DNA of 6,195 nt from Mailhella massiliensis. GTDB lineage: Bacteria; Desulfobacterota; Desulfovibrionia; Desulfovibrionales; Desulfovibrionaceae. Both the position numbers and the translations under genes were made by a program. The notes below the pieces were generated by a model, which did no database searches, was not told the DNA's origin, and saw only the letters and a program-made list of their open reading frames with translations. Shown in pieces: positions 5,017 to 6,195 of this stretch (position 1 is its first letter; each line of letters opens with the position of its first letter). The DNA is taken from the NCBI RefSeq assembly GCF_020741395.1, contig NZ_DYZA01000225.1, forward strand, positions 1 to 6,195, read 5' to 3'.

Positions 5017-6195
5017 ATGCCTTATTCCGTTGAACGTATTTCCCCGACAGTGCTCCGCTTCCATGTGACTGTGGATAAAGCGGCCCCGGAGGCCGACATG
5101 GGCGCATCCGAACACGACCTTCTGGATCTCAGCATCCAGGAAACACTGCGGCAGGAGGGCATACTTCCCCTTTCTCCCGTGCGCCTGCTGCCCGCCGAAG
5201 AGAGAAAAACACCGGAAGAATCTTTCTGCTTCGAGGCGGAAACCCTGCCCGACGTAGCCATTCCCGAAGATCTTTCCACCATCAAGGTCGCAGTGGAAGA
5301 ACCTCTCCCCGATCCCAGGGAATTCCAGCATGCCGTCATGGAACTTCGCCGAAGCCGGGCCAGCCTGCATGCCGTGGAAGAACGGCGACAGCCCCGTGAC
5401 GGCGATGTTCTGCGCCTCAACATTTCCGCCTTTTCCGACGGACGGAAAGTGCCCGGCATGGGCCGCGAAGGCTTCACCATGCTGCTGCGCCCCATGTCCG
5501 AGATGTCCGAAGTGGAATCCGCCGCGCGTTCCCTGTTCGCCGGAGAAAGCCGCACCGTCACGACGCTCTGCCCGGAAGACCATCCAGATCCCGACCTGCG
5601 GGGCAAACCTGTGGAGATCCGCGTGGAACTTGTGAGCATCAACCGGGAAGAGCTCCCGGATTTCGATGAAGCTCTGGCAAAAGATATGGGATTTTCCTCC
5701 CTCGACAAGCTTAAGCACGCCGTCTTTGAACGCATCATGGGGGAAAAGATACGCAACATACAGTCCCGCGCCCAGAAACGCCTGCTCGACACGCTTCTGG
5801 AAGGACAACACTTCCTCCTGCCCGATACGCTCATGGCCATGAACAGGGAGGACTGCCTTCAGGAAGCCCGTTCCGGCCTCCGCCGCCAGGGAAAAAACGA
5901 TAAGGAAATCGCCGCCCTCCTGGAAGAGATGAGGGACGATATCACCGAGCAGGCGACATACCGCGCAAGGGTACAGGCGCTTCTGCTTTCCCTCGCTTCA
6001 CGCGAACACATGGAAATCTCACAGGAAGAAGCCGACCGACAGATCCTGAAAATAGCGGAACTCTCCCATCAGGAATACGAAAAACTGCACGACACCGTGT
6101 GGAAAAGCAGGCTCATCCATGATCTGCAGCTTCGCCTGCTTTCGGCCAAGGCTTTGCAATTTCTATATAAACATGTGGAAAAAGTCGTGGTGGAC
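5017..6195 (+). CDS. tig: Trigger-factor homologue with shortened N-terminal domain, 3' end beyond the window
   Basis: The frame runs 393 codons with no stop to the window end. AAGGAG at 5005-5010 supports the ATG at 5017. Trigger factor is a ribosome-bound chaperone with an N-terminal ribosome-binding domain, an FKBP-like domain and a C-terminal SurA-like helical domain. Here the opening PYSVERISPTVLRFHVTVD (2-20) and the end of the N-domain, FEAETLPDVAIPEDLSTIKVAVEE (about 72-95), match the family. The FKBP-like part (about 126-212) begins GDVLRLNISAFSDG and ends LRGKPVEIRVELVSINREELPDFDEAL. The helical C-terminal domain follows (about 220-393), with basic and acidic helices and LPDTLMAMNREDC. 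The N-domain reaches the FKBP-like part about 35-40 residues early and has no GFRxGKxP ribosome-docking motif; the gap falls exactly there. The FKBP-like part also lacks the usual IPGFE segment. Only a few tens of residues should be missing beyond the edge. It may be a paralogue of a standard trigger factor encoded elsewhere. Confidence 0.8.
   Translation, partial: MPYSVERISPTVLRFHVTVDKAAPEADMGASEHDLLDLSIQETLRQEGILPLSPVRLLPAEERKTPEESFCFEAETLPDVAIPEDLSTIKVAVEEPLPDPREFQHAVMELRRSRASLHAVEERRQPRDGDVLRLNISAFSDGRKVPGMGREGFTMLLRPMSEMSEVESAARSLFAGESRTVTTLCPEDHPDPDLRGKPVEIRVELVSINREELPDFDEALAKDMGFSSLDKLKHAVFERIMGEKIRNIQSRAQKRLLDTLLEGQHFLLPDTLMAMNREDCLQEARSGLRRQGKNDKEIAALLEEMRDDITEQATYRARVQALLLSLASREHMEISQEEADRQILKIAELSHQEYEKLHDTVWKSRLIHDLQLRLLSAKALQFLYKHVEKVVVD

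Noticed and set aside
4897..5811. Open frames on the - strand opposite the trigger-factor gene (304 and 272 codons)
   Set aside because: The + strand frame carries trigger-factor domain patterns, a good ribosome site and no stop for 393 codons; the antisense products are compositionally biased and unrecognised.
1..6195. CRISPR arrays, tRNA or rRNA genes, insertion sequences or phage genes
   Set aside because: No repeated spacer pattern, cloverleaf, transposase motif or terminal inverted repeats were seen by reading both strands; the window is consistent with ordinary chromosomal operons.

Overview
The window looks like chromosome of an anaerobic sulfate- or sulfite-reducing bacterium of the Desulfovibrionaceae type. 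Three things suggest this: a GC-rich, strongly C/G-ending codon bias; a tripartite tricarboxylate transporter (TTT) operon; and above all a CPHC-type 'desulfothioredoxin' next to a reductase that lacks the usual NADPH motif, a pairing known from Desulfovibrio. The genus is inferred, not proven. All genes lie on the + strand and the window is almost fully coding; no stretch above about 110 bases lacks a gene.

Layout. (1) 1-2657 is the end of a transport/hydrolysis operon: the last 23 codons of a membrane protein (probably the TTT large permease), a TctC-family periplasmic solute-binding protein, and a cytosolic sulfatase-like hydrolase of the alkaline phosphatase superfamily. The hydrolase has Thr where sulfatases carry the Cys/Ser that becomes formylglycine. 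(2) 2658-2764 holds two perfect GC-rich hairpins in tandem, which probably end that transcript. (3) 2765-3658 is a ten-helix EamA/DMT transporter; its start is placed downstream of the hairpins. (4) 3677-4915 is a two-gene redox unit: the CPHC thioredoxin-like protein and its flavin disulfide reductase, predicted to prefer NADH. (5) 4916-5016 contains a textbook intrinsic terminator, a perfect 10-bp palindrome and a weak promoter candidate. (6) 5017 to the window end is a trigger-factor homologue, cut by the edge. Its N-terminal domain is about 35-40 residues shorter than normal and lacks the GFRxGKxP ribosome-docking loop.

How the genes may work together: the binding protein would capture an unidentified anion for TTT-driven import, and the hydrolase, which has no signal peptide, would cleave that compound or a derivative in the cytosol. 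The redox pair would move electrons from NAD(P)H through FAD and CXXC to protein disulfides, with isomerase-like activity expected from the D. vulgaris homologue. The adjacent trigger-factor variant, a folding factor apparently unable to dock on ribosomes in the usual way, makes a thiol-redox plus chaperone neighbourhood. These links come from gene order only.
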